Assembly: GCF_011075055.1 (NCBI RefSeq)
Contig: NC_058137.1
Coordinates: forward strand, 4,578,771-4,642,770
Reading direction: 5' to 3'
From: Mangifera indica
Lineage: Eukaryota; Streptophyta; Magnoliopsida; Sapindales; Anacardiaceae
DNA length: 64,000 bases
The notes below the pieces were generated by a model that saw nothing but the letters and a program-made list of their open reading frames with translations, had not been told where the DNA came from and did no database searches. The position numbers and the translations under genes were made by a program. Of this stretch, positions 36,922 through 50,273 are shown piece after piece. Position 1 is the first letter of the stretch; each line of letters starts with the position of its first letter.

Positions 36922-39194
36922 GAAGGTAAACTGCTTGTGGCATTGCTATCTTTTACATTGTTTCAGAATTATTGAGATTTTAATGGTAAGTCTAGCTTTT
37001 GTTTTGCTTCATAATGGCATGGATAAGAAAAGAAGCATTTTCAAACTCCAATCTTATAGGCCAAAAGGTATTTAGTCCTGAGTGATTCTAAACATTAGGT
37101 TGAGCAGTGTGAATGTGTATGACTACTTACTTCCATATGCCCAGTTTTCGGATAACAACACATGTTTCCCCTTCAAAAATTATATCAGTTTAGAATTAAA
37201 TCCAATTCTGCCATGAAAAGTATTAAATAAATAATTAATTAGAGGATGGAAATTTCTTCATATATTTGAGTTGTTCAAAGGGCACCGACGAATTAATATA
37301 TTTTTTTCTCTGCTTTTCTAGAGAAAACCTAAATTGCTACATTTTTTCCCTACTAAGCATATAGCTCACTGATGCTATTCGGGTTTTGGCTATACTTGGA
37401 TGAAGATGGTGCAACTTGTTGATACTTGTGTTTTTGTTAGCATTTGAGATGTATCAGTTCCGAGAAGGCCATAGTATTCATATATAGATTGGAATTTTGA
37501 GGGCTGTACACAGCTATGTAGACCTTAACAGCATTTTGTCTAGAGATCCTGGGTTACATTATTCTTAGGGAATTGACTATTTTGTAAATATGTAAATCTC
37601 CTGTGTGTTTATAACCATGGATGTATTGTATATTTGATTAACCATTGAATTTGGCCGCCTAATCTCGGCACATTTTTTCTTTAGGTAATTTATTGTGTGC
37701 TCAAGATTGACAATGAGATCCTCTAGGGTCATACTTGATAGAGCATCAACATTTTCTCATCCAAAGTTTGGTCTTAAAACATTTTTATTTTTTTCATAGA
37801 TCGCATAAATCACAATTTTTCATCTAAAATCTAATATCTCATCTAATGATCGGTTGATTTCATGTCGATGAGAATACAACATCAAATTTTTGCTTGATTT
37901 GACTCATCCTAATTGGGTCGGCATGCTATCAACCCATCACGCCACACATGTTGAGACATGTATGGTGGGTATTTTTTAAATTTCTTTTAAAATAGATAAT
38001 GTAAAATGAATCATTATTAAATAATTAAGAGTTGGAACAAGTAAAGTGGCATTACCCGAAAAAAAAGCCTAGATATATATAATCTAATTTGTAAACTTGA
38101 TTTTTCAAAATATGAAGGTGTAATTTAAAAGAGTTTAAACATGCACAGTTAATTCAATAATTTGTTTTTCTAAATTGTATAGGTTTTATTAAAGGACAAA
38201 TGTTGTCCTAAAATCCAATTTTCTAGTTAGACCATAAAAGATTAAATAGTCCAGTATTTATGTGTGATAGTCTAATGGCCAAAAGTATATTCCCCAGCTT
38301 TCACCCATCAAATTTTAAAAATTTAAATTTAAAAATTTATTTTTCCGTTAAAATTTTTTATTATAATTACAGATAAAATTATTATTTAACAAAAAAATTT
38401 TAAAAATTAAAATTTTATCTCATTTTTCTTATCCGAATTTAAAAAGCTAACAGTTTTTTTTTATCTAAGGTTTAAAAAATTATCATTTTCCCTTAAGGTT
38501 TTTTTTTTATCTCCAGCCACCTCCTCTGTTTCGGCCAACAACCATCTTCCTATTTTGGCTATTTGGCGAGACATCATCGACGGCTGAAGAAATGAACAAA
38601 GACAATTTGTCTTGGTTCACGGACATCCTTTAAAGACGATTCTTTTTTTAGACAGATAACCACATTATTAATTGAACAATTGGATAATACTTTTAGGAGT
38701 ACATAATAAGAACCATAAATATCATTCCTGTTGTACCAAATCATTATAATAATGAAGGAAAAAAAACGTGTGAATAACAGACCGCACAAAACCTGACCAG
38801 ACCACGTTAAATGAATGTGCATATATATGCACTATTATCTAGCATGCCAAGATTGAAACAAATTGCTGGAGCAAAGCTGAAACTATTGAACTTGTCTAAA
38901 GTTTTGTCCTGATTCCTACAGGCGAGAGAAACTAATGAGGTTTACACTGGCCTTATACTTGCTACAGGTCATTCAGTATTTTGGTATTACAATTACTCAT
39001 TGGTTCGAAACAGTTAACTCTGAGCAACAAATTGCACGACAAATTCTACAAAATAAACTCATCAATTATAGAGACAGTACCTTGGAGGAATGAATATAAA
39101 CTGGTGGCTAGAGCATAATCTAGTAGAGGCCATCACAAACCGTGTAAAATTCAGATGATGTTCAGGTCCCAGTTTAGGTATTCAGACAGAAGTA
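36922..39194. other. NBS1 3' flank and convergent intergenic spacer
   Basis: The first several hundred bases after the NBS1 stop are probably 3'UTR, but no polyadenylation site can be fixed. A MULE-MITE left end (GGCCAAAAGTATATTCCCC at 38277) followed by family-like sequence runs to about 38650 and lacks a right end. The last part probably includes the 3'UTR of the minus-strand PLAC8 gene. Confidence 0.5.
38277..38650. mobile_element. truncated MULE-type MITE (left part only)
   Basis: It opens with GGCCAAAAGTATATTCCCC and continues through the family's AT-rich interior (TTAAAATTTTTTATTATAATTACAGATAAAATT) split by short unique parts, up to a GTC/GAC-rich stretch. No inverted right terminus follows before unrelated sequence, so I call it truncated; the right border is a guess. 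Confidence 0.5.
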
Positions 39195-42100
39195 CTATTG
39201 CTCAGAAGTTGACTCCATTGTCTGTGTTGGTGGAGCCGTGACAACAGCTAATGTGAGATCAGGGGGATTGGAATCACCAGCCCTTTCGCGAATCTCCCTG
39301 TATTCTTGACAAATGGCACACAAATGGCAAAAGAAATGCGTAACAAAGTCTCCACATGGTGCTTCCTGGATTAGACATCAACATGCAGTGAATCAGGGGC
39401 AACTCTTTAGAACAAAAATATCATCATAAACCATATATCAGACAGCAATTCTTTTATCATGACAACAGTAAATATGAACAGAACTGGTCATTATAAACAA
39501 CATTTAGAATCCAACCGAAAGGGCATTAGTATGAATCTCCACAAATTTTTTCTAAGCAGAAAGTAGTTAATTGCCCACAGAAAACTATTCTGACACCTTT
39601 ACACCAATGTGCAAAGGAAAAAAAACTCAGCAGGTTCTAGAAATCTTAGATGACAACACAAGATAAAGAATCAAATCTGTTACAAGAATCAGGGGTAAAT
39701 CCAAAAATTTATTTTTGAACCTGTCTAAACCATTATTAAAGTGGCAAACAGTCATGAATAACTATTAGTGCAGAAGTATTAGATAACTTATTTAGTTATT
39801 GACAGAGTACGGAAGTTGATAATCAAATTTTCAGTTTGGTCTCTAGTTCTTGCAACACACAAGAAAAGTTATTCACTCATCCTCAAATAGGGTGGTTGCA
39901 AAAGAACAACCCACCAGACTTATGAGCTAACAGCATCAAACCGTGAGAACTAGAAAATAGAAATAAAAAAAATAACTAAAACAGAAAAACATGTCTGTTC
40001 TTTCAAAATTACTGAAGTTGATTAATGAGAATCTGAGAACATGTGGGTCTTTCAAAGTAACTTTCTTCTCCTGTTCTTGTTCATAGTTTTCCCCTCATAG
40101 CCCAAAGTTTTAGCTTATTTTCTTTCGATAAGAAACTGATTGATATATTCAATGAAAGAAATTTACAGAAATTGAAAACATTTGCCACAAATACACTTGA
40201 TCTGCTGATAGGGGGGCACTTGCCCTTATCTTATAGGTTAGGTTTTATTATAAAATAAATAAATAGGGTTGTCAAGAAAAAAGGGAGAAAATTAGGGAAT
40301 TTTGAGCAACTTTAGGGTTCTAGGTAACCTTAGGTTGATTGTGGGACGACCCTGGCTTCTCGTATAGCCAGAAATGGGATGAACAAGAAAGTCAAATCTA
40401 GGGACTTAGATGACACCAAAGCCCACAAAGAAGCCAAAAACTTGGCTTTGTCCCATTAAGAATGAGTGTCCTCTTGACTTTTGCCTTAAAAAAATTCTTC
40501 TACTTCTTTCTAGGAAAATTATCCCCAAAACAAACAAACACGCACAACCCCACAAAATTTTCGCCTTTTAATTACCCTTAAGAACATGACATCTTTCTTT
40601 AAAATAAGAACAAGAGGAAGAGGCTACCCATCAAAGATTAAGGCATAAATCATATTCATCCACGTGTCAAGCAATAGGACATTGCAAAAAGAGGTGGGCT
40701 ACACTTTTATGCATATAAGAGAGAAAGGAAAACAATATTAATTTTGCAAGGAGCCATAGACCAAGCCAAAATCTTTACCTTACCAGAAATTTTAGCTTCC
40801 AAATTAAAGTGTAAATTACTGCAATGACTATTAACAATTACTATTTATGTCACTATTTAAAGCAACTAATTACTTAAAAATTCTCAAATGCGCCATTAAA
40901 TAATTGACTTTTGAAATCCGAGCTGAATGTCAAATGTAGTTGTTTACCAATCTAAATTTTTTAAAACTACTAATTTTTCAAAACTGTCATCCATTACCTT
41001 CGTGCAACATCAGTTGCTTCACTAGATGCATAGTTAAAATATAAATACCATAATTACATCAGTTCAAAGTGATGGTTCAAAAGAAGCTCTTCACAAGATC
41101 AGACTGTGTATGATGACCTTGTGGTGGTTTAAAGCTGCAGGTTTAATAGTATTGCTGTTATTTTCCTGCTTTGGGTGCTTTTTGATAAAGATCAATAGAA
41201 GAACTTCTAAAAAAAATTTAACTGATTGGAGAAATCCAGTGGGAGAAAGTATTTCTTAGAATCTTAGTTAGCAAAGGAATTTTTCCTTCATCTACAGACA
41301 CTAGTCAGCTGTGTTGATTTTAGATAGGTATTAATTTCAATATTTGTTCCTAGTATTTTATAGGTCTTTTTCCTGGACTACCGGTTCATTTATTTGTAAT
41401 CTATTCAGCATTAATTTATATATTTTTATACATTTAAAAATATGAGACTACATAAAAAATATGCCTCAAAATAATACCTGCAGATTATACTTTGCCCGTA
41501 GTGCCCTGCGGTAACCACAAGCATAACAAGCAACAAAGCATCCAGGCAAACCCAACAAAATGCCATCAGTCAACAAACAACATATAGTATTGACAAAAGC
41601 CCACAAAATAAAATGGGTCATGCATGATCCAGCAAAAGTTCCTGAACCCAAGAACTCTGCATTCTTTCCAAACACAAAACAAGGGCAGAATAGAACTAAG
41701 CAACCTGTACAAAGAAAACAAATTAGTCAGTTAAGGATTCTTACTTTGGATTACAATATTGTAATACTTTCATATGAATGACAAGCAGAAAATATATACG
41801 TGTCCATTGATGATTAAAAGTCTTCAAAAGAGATCATTTGGGCATAGACTAGGTTCAGGCTGAACTCACCCAAATTTTCAATGCCTAAAAGCTAAACAAT
41901 TAAAGTTGAAAAGTGTAATGTTGGGAAAAAAATACTTAAGGTGTAAAACAGATTATAGAGTAAAAATGATATTGCAGCAAGAAAAGGAAAAAACATCAAA
42001 GCACACAGCCTTCATCCATCAAAATACTTCGCATCAACCAAATGGTAACCTCTTCTTTATCCCAAATTTCACATGCAACAAACAAACAAAGCACAATATA

Positions 42101-42599
42101 ATCCACATAGACGCAAAACAGTAAAAAGACAAGGCCACATAATATACTAACCAAACAATAGAGTAAAATATGATTCACAGTCTCTCTATATTCTTTACAC
42201 ATCTAACATCTTTTTAATTACAAGCTTGTTTTTATTAATAAATATCCGATAGGCAATCACACTTCTTAACAACAAATTTAAAAAGGGAAAAAAACGAGTT
42301 ACTTTTGTGACTCAAAATGCAAAAGAAAATAGTTCAAAAACCGTTTTATTTGTTCATTTTTAAACTTAAGTGGCACCTTCATAATTTTCCTTCTGATAAA
42401 ATCAAGGTCACAGGGCATAAAGTAGCATACAGCTCTGCATATCATCGCAGCAAGCGCAGATGCCAGATGCCCACTGTACAGGTGAATCGTTCAGGTGATG
42501 AGAAACTGCAAGCCCTTTGTGCGGAACAATCTCAGCTTCTGAATCCGACTGTCCCAACGGAATATAAGGAGGTGGCACATAACCACCTTGGCTTTTCAT
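39195..42599 (-). CDS. PLAC8 family protein (cell number regulator / CNR6-like), 3 coding exons
   Basis: Plant PLAC8/CNR proteins are small Cys-rich membrane proteins linked to organ-size control and to transport of cadmium, zinc or calcium. Coding exons: 42599-42431, 41704-41478 and 39365-39195, all GT-AG, closing to 188 aa. Motifs: GICACCDDMQSCC (46-58), LFCPCFVFGKNAEFLG (61-76), a hydrophobic segment around TICCLLTDGILLGLPGCFVA, ACGYRRALRAKYNL, then CGDFVTHFFCHLCAICQEYREI. The Cys-rich core is complete. The ATG lies only 10 nt inside the exon, after an acceptor at 42610-42612; a donor at 43123-43127 indicates an upstream non-coding exon. Intron 2 is about 2.1 kb. The N-terminus is proline-rich and lacks a signal peptide, as usual. 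The exact metal or partner cannot be deduced. Confidence 0.9.
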
Positions 42600-43127
42600 C
42601 TTTTTTCAACTAGCAAAACAGATACGTGTGTTAACAATTCCTCCAATTGCTTCAGTAATGTTCTGAAAAGACAATAAAAACCTAGTTGATAAAAAATAAA
42701 ACATATAGAATCTGAAATCATGACATAACTGAATCAAATTATCAAAGCATAAAATCAATGCCCAATAATCTAACAGCAGGTAATAGGAAACATTAAAATT
42801 ATAGAATTATTCAAACTTTTGTCTAAAAAAATAGAACCAAAAAATACAAATGACTTCAGTTCCTCCAAAAATTCAGTGTTAATAATTGACCTCCATAACT
42901 TGATCACAGATGACATCGTGAACATGAGTATCAAGACCCATACGACAACGTCCAGTAAATTTCTCAAAACAAGATTCAAATGCATCATACACAATCACTG
43001 AATAATACTAAATTACAAATTCATAAAAAAAAAAATTATATAGAACCAAATATGCGATACGAACCCGAAGAATTCAAGAAAATAGTTTGTTGAGAAATAA
43101 AGGGGAGCGTAGTCTCGGAGGTCTTAC

Positions 43128-43175
43128 CGCAATTCGCAGACGATAATTCCGATCGTAGTAAGAAATAAGCAAAAA
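43128..43175 (-). other. probable 5' non-coding exon of the PLAC8-family gene
   Basis: On the minus strand a GC-richer stretch ends at a strong GTAAG donor (43123-43127), in register with the acceptor at 42610 just upstream of the start codon. The transcription start is not visible, so the outer limit is approximate. Confidence 0.5.
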
Positions 43176-43189
43176 TAAAATATTACTTA

Positions 43190-43870
43190 TATAATATTTT
43201 GAGTAAATTACATAATGACACCCAAGGTTTTGCCTTAGAAATGTTACTCCTCAGTTATAATAAATAACCATTTTTTCACCCAAAATCAAATTCAATAAAT
43301 AAAATTATCATTCTATCTTAATTATTTTATTTTTCAAAATTATCATATAATCTTAAATTAAAATAACAAAAATAACTCTTTAAATATTTAAATTACATAA
43401 GAATCTACTAAATTCTTTTTCCTTGCACTCTCATCCCCTTTTTTTCTCTTCCTATAAGGAAGAGAAACTATAATATATAATTTATATTTAAAGGGTAATT
43501 TATACTTTATAAAAATAATATTAAAGGTGTTAATAAATTTTAAAAACAGGAAGGAGTGTTTTTAAAATTTAAAAGAAAAATAACAGTTTCACTTTTAAAT
43601 AATCGAACATAATATAACAAATTAGTAATATAAATTTTATATTATATACTATTAAAACTATAAAATAATTTTAAAATATATGAAGACAAATATGATAATT
43701 TTCAAAAGAGTGACGAGTTTTAAAAGATTTCAACGATTGATTTACAAGTTTTCAAATGTTTTTAAAATTTAAATTGTTATATTTAAAATATTTGAATCTG
43801 ATCTATATAAAAGTTATCTTTCTATTTATTCTTAAATTTAAAATGATAGAGATGAAATGTTAATTGCACA
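43190..43870. repeat. dispersed AT-rich repeat, copy 1 (partner at 50274)
   Basis: It begins TTTTGAGTAAATTACATAAT and contains TTCCTTGCACTCTCATCCCC with TCTTCCTATAAGGAAGAG. These match TTCCTTTCACTCTAATTCTT and TCTTCCTATAAAGATGAG in the 50.3-50.9 kb segment, in the same order. The partner ends in the inverse of the GAGTAAA terminus, suggesting a non-autonomous DNA element. The class is unassigned. Confidence 0.5.
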
Positions 43871-44285
43871 TACGGGTGTTGTTATTATGTAAACAATTGA
43901 TAGTATTTGAATCATTTATCAATCATGGGTTTAGGTGTAGAGCACAGAGTAATTGGATTTGGATTTTGAGAATATTTGATACCATATATGCACCTTGATT
44001 AACATTCATGGTCACATCAAACCCAAGTTCGTCGACCGGAATATTATCCAATTCATCACCATGATTGGAGCATCCTCAATTGATACGTTTGATACGTTTT
44101 CCTTCTGTCTATAAACTCACTCCTGTGTAGTTTCTGGCACTTTCAACTCCATTCTCCTCAAAGATGAGAGCAATATTTGTCTGGGCAGTTCTCTCAACAG
44201 CGACTAAGGCTGTTTCATTTCTCCTGTTGGCTGCTGTATCTGTTTCACTTTTTGTTGGTATCAGCTTTGCGGTCTGCACAAACAG

Positions 44286-44319
<34 letters not shown>

Positions 44320-45948
44320 TAGTTTCGTCTCTCATCTGACATTTTTTACGGTGAATCTTTACTTTCTTACTTGGAATTTCACTTTTTACCACTCTTTAGA
44401 GGCATCATAATTTACTTGCATTAAACTCTGCCAAACTGACCACCATAATCTGAAATCCTCACATTTCTCCCATTTAGGAAAATTGGTATGTAACTTTTCC
44501 AGAAAGAGGCTGTTCTCACATCTTATAAACCTATGCAAGGAATTTGAAAAATCGCAAACTGACATCAGGATTGTGATATTAGTACCACATCATTCTGCTA
44601 TATTAAGGAAAAGAAGGATATTAGACGTATTTATTTTAAAAATATAATAAATACGTATTTATATATATATATTATTGTGTGATTAAGTATATATAATTTT
44701 ATTATAAGAGATTATTAGAAACTAGCATTTTTATTATTTTGTTAAAACTTCTCTATGCGGCAGCTTAAAATGGAATTCTTAAGTAATTTCTATGAAGCTT
44801 TCAAACCAATCAATGCAAGTGAATTTCTGAATGAAATGGTGAACTATGATCTATAAAAGATGATTATATTTTTGATGTTGTTATTGATTGATCAATAAGG
44901 TAGAATAAAATCGGTACACCAAACTATTTTGCAAACCAAATCGTGTTTTTTGAACGATTTAATCCAATTTTATGGTTTGAATTTATTTCATACACTGCTA
45001 TTTAATACTCTCACTCATTGTACAATGTGAGATTTATCTAAAGTGTTACATTCATCTCCTTTTTTTCACATGAGTTAATGTCTTTATAAAAGTTTATTTT
45101 ACTATAGTTCAAGATGACACGCAGATTAACTCTGATAACAATTAAGACTTGCTCTATCATAACTCAAAATAACTAATTCGCCCTCTTATAGGACTCATCA
45201 TCTTCATTGAGGTTTGTTTTGCCATAACTCAAAATGACATGTAGAATAATTCTGATATTATTTATAATATTTCTGATCTGATAGTTTATTTCACCATTAA
45301 GATATTATTCATTTTAGATATACTGTTTATCATAATTTTATTTTTCAATTTTATAATAAAAGACACATCTCCATATCCCAAGGGTTCACAAATTGTTTAA
45401 CAAGTGGTTTTTTAACATCCTCACGCAATGTAGATAGAATAGACATGTATACCTGATGTCTCTATTTTATTTTGACAAGATAAAATTTACATAAAAATGT
45501 CACATTTATTAAGCCTAGATTTCGGTATTGTTAATCGGCAAGTTTTAAACTTTGTTTATTTTCAAATTTTTATTTAATATTTTTAAATAATTTAATTCTC
45601 TAATTATAATATTTGTAGTTAAATAATTACTAACTAATGCGAAGAATCAATCCGGTCTATTAAGGCAACCCCAAACACGACCGTTGAAGGAGCCTGTGAT
45701 GTTTGGAATTATAATATATTAAGAGTTGGTTTCTGTCGCCTGTGTTGATCAAGTCCCACCAACTTCACTATCATATTAGTTTTTATTACTCCTTCCCCCA
45801 AAGAATACGATAATTATTTATATATACTAATTTAATAAAATATAAGAATAATTTATATTAATAATGATAATCTATGTAGCATAAAAAAAAAAAAAAACGC
45901 TCAACGGAAGCACCCTAAAAATTACACCAATCCCTCAATACCTGTAAT
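43871..45948. other. intergenic DNA between PLAC8 and LEA_2 genes
   Basis: AT-rich, with a (TA)n tract at 44289-44316. A short open frame on each strand spans that tract (about 44109-44410), but neither resembles a known protein. The stretch 45000-45260 repeats phrases such as CATAACTCAAAATGACA twice, hinting at an old repeat. No gene is supported. Confidence 0.5.
44289..44316. repeat. (TA)n microsatellite
   Basis: A short TA run in the intergenic spacer. Confidence 0.9.
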
Positions 45949-46725
45949 TTAAAGCCTGAGCTTAAACTTACAGCTACTACTTTGAATACTAATGGAGTTA
46001 TCTGCGGTTAAGCTATCTACCACCAGATTGCACCTCACTGCAAATTTGACCTTCATCAGCTTCAATTTCCCAAGTTTAACCCTCACGGGCTGATCAACCT
46101 TCAGATCCAATGGCACATTCCCACTCTGTTGCTGCTGCTGCTGTATTGATGTAGCCAAAGCTGTGGCGTTTTGCGTTTGCCCTGTCAATGGCAAATTAAG
46201 CACCGTTGTGTTTTGATGGCCCTGGTAGAATTTTGGAATGGAGCCTTCACATAGTTGCGTGTCTGAGTACCACACAGTTATATGGCTCCCCCCTTCGTAA
46301 TATATTCCTATTTTCTTGTTCGGATTTGTTGCAGTAATGGTGACATTAAACGTCGCCTCTAAGCTCGAATCGCTGGAAAAATTGAACTCGGTTATTTGCA
46401 TTCGGTCGACCGAATATTTTGGTATCTTCGGCTGGAAGACAAGGTACAAGATTCCAAGAGTAATTGCGATGGCGATTATGAGGAGAAGAAGAAGAGAAAT
46501 AGTCCAACAGAAGAACTTGCAGCAGCAACTTCTTTTCTTTTTGGGAGGTCTTGAGTGAACCACAGGAAGAGTTCTTTGAATTAATGGAGGAACATGTGGA
46601 TCATCTTGGGGAGCTGATTGATCAGATTTTGAAGAGCCTCGTGGTACCAACGGAACCGTTGGTGGTGTGTGCTGGGCCTCGACGTCTTCTTGCACTGGAT
46701 GGATTTTCTGTTGATGATCCGCCAT
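45949..46725 (-). CDS. NDR1/HIN1-like protein (LEA_2 domain membrane protein)
   Basis: This intronless 258-aa protein belongs to the NHL family, plasma-membrane proteins implicated in defence signalling and abiotic-stress responses. The cytosolic N-terminus (1-60) is Pro/His-rich, followed by the basic, Cys-rich SRPPKKKRSCCCKFFCW. A single transmembrane helix spans about 74-97 (LLLLLIIAIAITLGILYLVF), and then an extracellular-type LEA_2 domain (about 105-258) with TATNPNKKIGIYYEGG, the NPNKxIGIYY hallmark. Several N-x-T/S sites (for example NVT, NTT, NAT) fit an outward-facing domain. A run of five glutamines lies near residue 196. Start ATG 46723-46725 is followed by a normal-length family N-terminus. 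It is close to NHL6-like members, but the subgroup is uncertain. Confidence 0.93.
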   Translation of the reverse strand: MADHQQKIHPVQEDVEAQHTPPTVPLVPRGSSKSDQSAPQDDPHVPPLIQRTLPVVHSRPPKKKRSCCCKFFCWTISLLLLLIIAIAITLGILYLVFQPKIPKYSVDRMQITEFNFSSDSSLEATFNVTITATNPNKKIGIYYEGGSHITVWYSDTQLCEGSIPKFYQGHQNTTVLNLPLTGQTQNATALATSIQQQQQQSGNVPLDLKVDQPVRVKLGKLKLMKVKFAVRCNLVVDSLTADNSISIQSSSCKFKLRL

Positions 46726-48110
46726 TGATGAGTTTAAGGAAGAAAGCTGCAGAAAATATCTGTCTGTTTGTTAGATGCCGTAATGAATTTATAGAAGAAA
46801 AGCTTGAAGCTTTTGTCGATTAAGTCAAATACGCGGATGGTTAAGGCTTCCTTTGTACGACTTCAATTTGGAGGTTTTATATTCAAGGCACGTATTTTCA
46901 TACGTTTCTTAAAATCCAATAATGCGTCTTTCGCCAAAGTCCTTTCATACACCCTCACAAATTACGATTCAACATTGACCTTTTTTAATGCAGTCCCGAC
47001 ACGTGTGAATGAGACCCAAATGTTTGCAATTTTCCTTTCCTTCTTTGAATCATGTATTGCCTTCTTCCGTCATTATTACAATCATTATCAAATATGAAAA
47101 TAGTCATGTTTTAACTAATCTTAGGTTGTAGTGCTCAATTTTTACAAAAACAAGTATGCTTGCAACGCCACGTGGCTTAAGAATAAATTAAATAAAAATT
47201 TGTATAGATCGCAAATGGGAAAATAACGCCTTTCGGACTACGAACTATCGTATTTTTTAATTAAAATAATCAAAGTTTATTTTTTTTTAAGATTTAAAAT
47301 TTTTTATTAGATGAATTGAATTTTTATTTTTTATTTAAAACATTGAATAAATATAATTAGATTAAAAACAAGAAAAATAATTTGATACATTCAAAGAAAA
47401 TAATAAAAGCTTAAATAATTTAATAAAAAAAATCTAAAAATTAGATTATCTTATTAGAAAATTTCGAAATTTAAATTATTTTAATAAAAAAATAATATCT
47501 TCAATTAAAAAAATAAATGATAATTCGTTATCTCCATATATTATTATCATGATTGGAGGTGTTAAACTACACGTATAACAACCAATCGTCACCATTGGTG
47601 GTTGTGGTCGACAGGGGCACATTTGTAACTATATCAATATTTTTTGTTTTATAAATAATTAAAAATCTATTTTATTAAACATAAATTCTAGATTTTGATA
47701 ATAAAAAATTTTGAAAAATATGTTTGATCAAATAAGAATAGTATATATACAAAATTATATTCCAACTTTAAGATTCTTTAATAAGATCTTAATCACTTAT
47801 TAAATAAATTTTTTTGGTTTTATTTTTTTTTTCCGTTTAAAGGCGCATGTTTTTCATTTTTTAAACTAATGACCTGTAAATCTGATTAAACGTTTTTTTT
47901 AATAATTATAAAGAAATTTAATCATTTACACGGCACGCAACACGTGTAGCTTTCTAGAAGTGTTACAATTTCAAAATTAGACTTTACAAACCACGCTGCC
48001 GCTTTATTATAAATTATTGTCTTACAAGTATAATCATAAATAATCTTAATTAAAATTATAATAAAAAATTATCTAATCATAAAATATAAATAAAATTCTA
48101 AACCCCTTTT

Positions 48111-48530
48111 GGCGCATTCGGTTTGAGTAGAAAGGATAAAAAATTGATTTAAAGATATATTATTTTAAAGATTATTAGGTATAAATTATAATAAATAATT
48201 ATTATATTTAGTTAAAAATAATAAAAATATTAAAATATTATTTTACTAAATTTTTTATGTTATTTGTTATGTTATTTAAAAACAAGATTATATTTATCAT
48301 AAAAAATTAATAAATAAAAAATATAATTATAATATAATCAAGATTATATTAGTAGTATTTTAATATTTAAAATAGAGGTGATAATAAAATTTATTTCTTA
48401 TATTATATGTTATATCATTATTGATAATAAAAAATTACAAGAATCTTTTATGATCTATCAACTAAACATCTTCTAAAAATAATAAATTATAAAAAATAAA
48501 TTGTCAGATAATCTTTTTTATACCTCAACC
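48111..48530. mobile_element. AT-rich MITE-like element, TTTGGT family, inverted copy
   Basis: It begins GGCGCATTCGGTTTGAGTAG and ends TACCTCAACCAAACCTACC. Its interior, for example AAAGATTATTAGGTATAAAT, is the reverse complement of blocks in the 52.7 kb and 60.0 kb copies (CTAGTAATCTATCTTTAAGA). Coordinates are approximate; no coding capacity. Confidence 0.5.
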
Positions 48531-49653
48531 AAACCTACCTTTGTTGTAATCAACCAAAGAAATATATTTGAATCGAAAGTTCCTTTGATGTTTTAATAAT
48601 AAGACATTAGAGGTATTCAAAATTATTCGATAATCGAACCAAACTGGGTTTTGAACCAAAAACCTAACCCAAAAATATGTTATTTGAAAAACAAGTTTGG
48701 ATATCGATTCAAAAATATAGAAAAACCAATTTTTTTGTTCAGTTACTAATTTGTTTAATTTTTAAAACTAGTTAATCGGATGGAATTAGTTTTTAAAAAG
48801 TTGAATAAAATTTTAATAAAATATTAAATATATTTTTAAAAAAATTAGAAAAATAATAAAATTAGATAATTTTTTAAAATTCAATTTAAAAATTAATTAA
48901 CTGAAAATTTTATTCTATTAATTGTTATTTTTAATTCAATTCAAAATTAATTAATCTTTAAATCAACTTACTTTCTATTCATAATTTTTTTTTTCAAATA
49001 AAAAATTTAATTCAATTTAAAAAAATTTTCGAACCCCAGCGGGACATGAGAGGGGTGAGTGAAATTGCCAATTTAAAAGAAAAAGCCAAAGTCAAAGTCA
49101 ATGTTGTGGTCTGCAGAAACTTTACATAATTCAATGACTGAGTCAATGTTTGTTTTATCTATTTTGATTTTACTTTTCTTTTCAACCAATAGTTCCTAAT
49201 TCTCTTGGTTTTTTAAAGGGTGGGCAACTAACTCTTGTTGATCTCATCTCATCCATGTCGTCACCAATTCATTATTATACAACATACTGAAAAATAAACA
49301 AAGCCGAGTCTCCCACGTGGATATAAATTAAACCAAATTACAACATTTATTAACTCAAGTCTAATTTAAATAAAAAATATTTTGATTTAAATTTAATTTA
49401 AATTTATTAAATCAAAATTAAAATAATTTGGATTCAACGAAAATAAAAAATAGTCGATTTGAATTTTATTTAAGTTTATAGTTTAAATTTATAATTTAAA
49501 ATTATGGTTTGAGTATGTGACTCTAGTTCACGATTATTAACAAAATAACATTATTTTATTCAATAATAACTAAATAGTATTGTTTTATTAATTGTTTGAT
49601 ATAACTCAAATCAAATGACATGTCAAAATAGAGTTGGATCGAGTCATCCCTAA

Positions 49654-49951
49654 TAGGACTGGACTCGAGCCGAGCCAGCTTGAGCTCGAGCTCGGCTCGG
49701 CTCGGTTTGAGCCCGAAACGAGCTGGCTCGGGTTGGCTCGGTATATATTTTTTTAAAATTTTTTTATATAAAACGATGTCGTTTTGATCCATATATATAC
49801 AAAACGGTGTCGTTTTAATATGAAAAATGAGCCGAGCGAGCCATAACCGAGCCGAGCTGAAAACGAACCTAACTCGAACCGGCTATTAAAAAACCGAACT
49901 GAGCCCGAGCTGGCTACGAGCTGAGCTCGGCTCGGCTCGAATCCAGCCCTA
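49654..49951. mobile_element. hAT-like MITE of the GAGCTCG-rich family, 298 bp
   Basis: Ends TAGGACTGGACTCGAGC and GCTCGAATCCAGCCCTA are inverted. Flanks ATCCCTAA (49646-49653) and ATCCCTAG (49952-49959) agree at 7 of 8. The interior has repeated GAGCTCG/GGCTCG words and two AAAACGATGTCGTTTT-like palindromes, as in the 31346 copy. Confidence 0.85.
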
Positions 49952-50273
49952 ATCCCTAGCTCACGAATCGGCTCAAGTTGAACTCCTTATAATTTAAATT
50001 CGATTTAGTTTTAAAAATAAATTGACTTTCTCAATTCAATTTTAATTTAAATTTAAATTAAATGAATTTAAGATGAACCAACTTTTAAAATTAGGATAAT
50101 TAAATTATAATGCATCCTAGTTATGATGGTATGTCATCTGAAACTTTAATAAAACGATAATTTTTATAATTTTAAATTAAAAAACTTATTTATTTATGCG
50201 CATCTACCTTTATGGATAAAAATTATTACATGGAAAAGATAAGGTAATCATTTTCACTGATTTAAAAAAAAAA

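Noticed and set aside
44109..44410. Opposed open frames of 77 codons each
   Set aside because: Both run through a (TA)n tract and have no recognisable content or splice context.
46551..47097. Plus-strand frames upstream of the LEA_2 gene
   Set aside because: Part is antisense to the LEA_2 coding sequence and the rest is the promoter side; no family resemblance.
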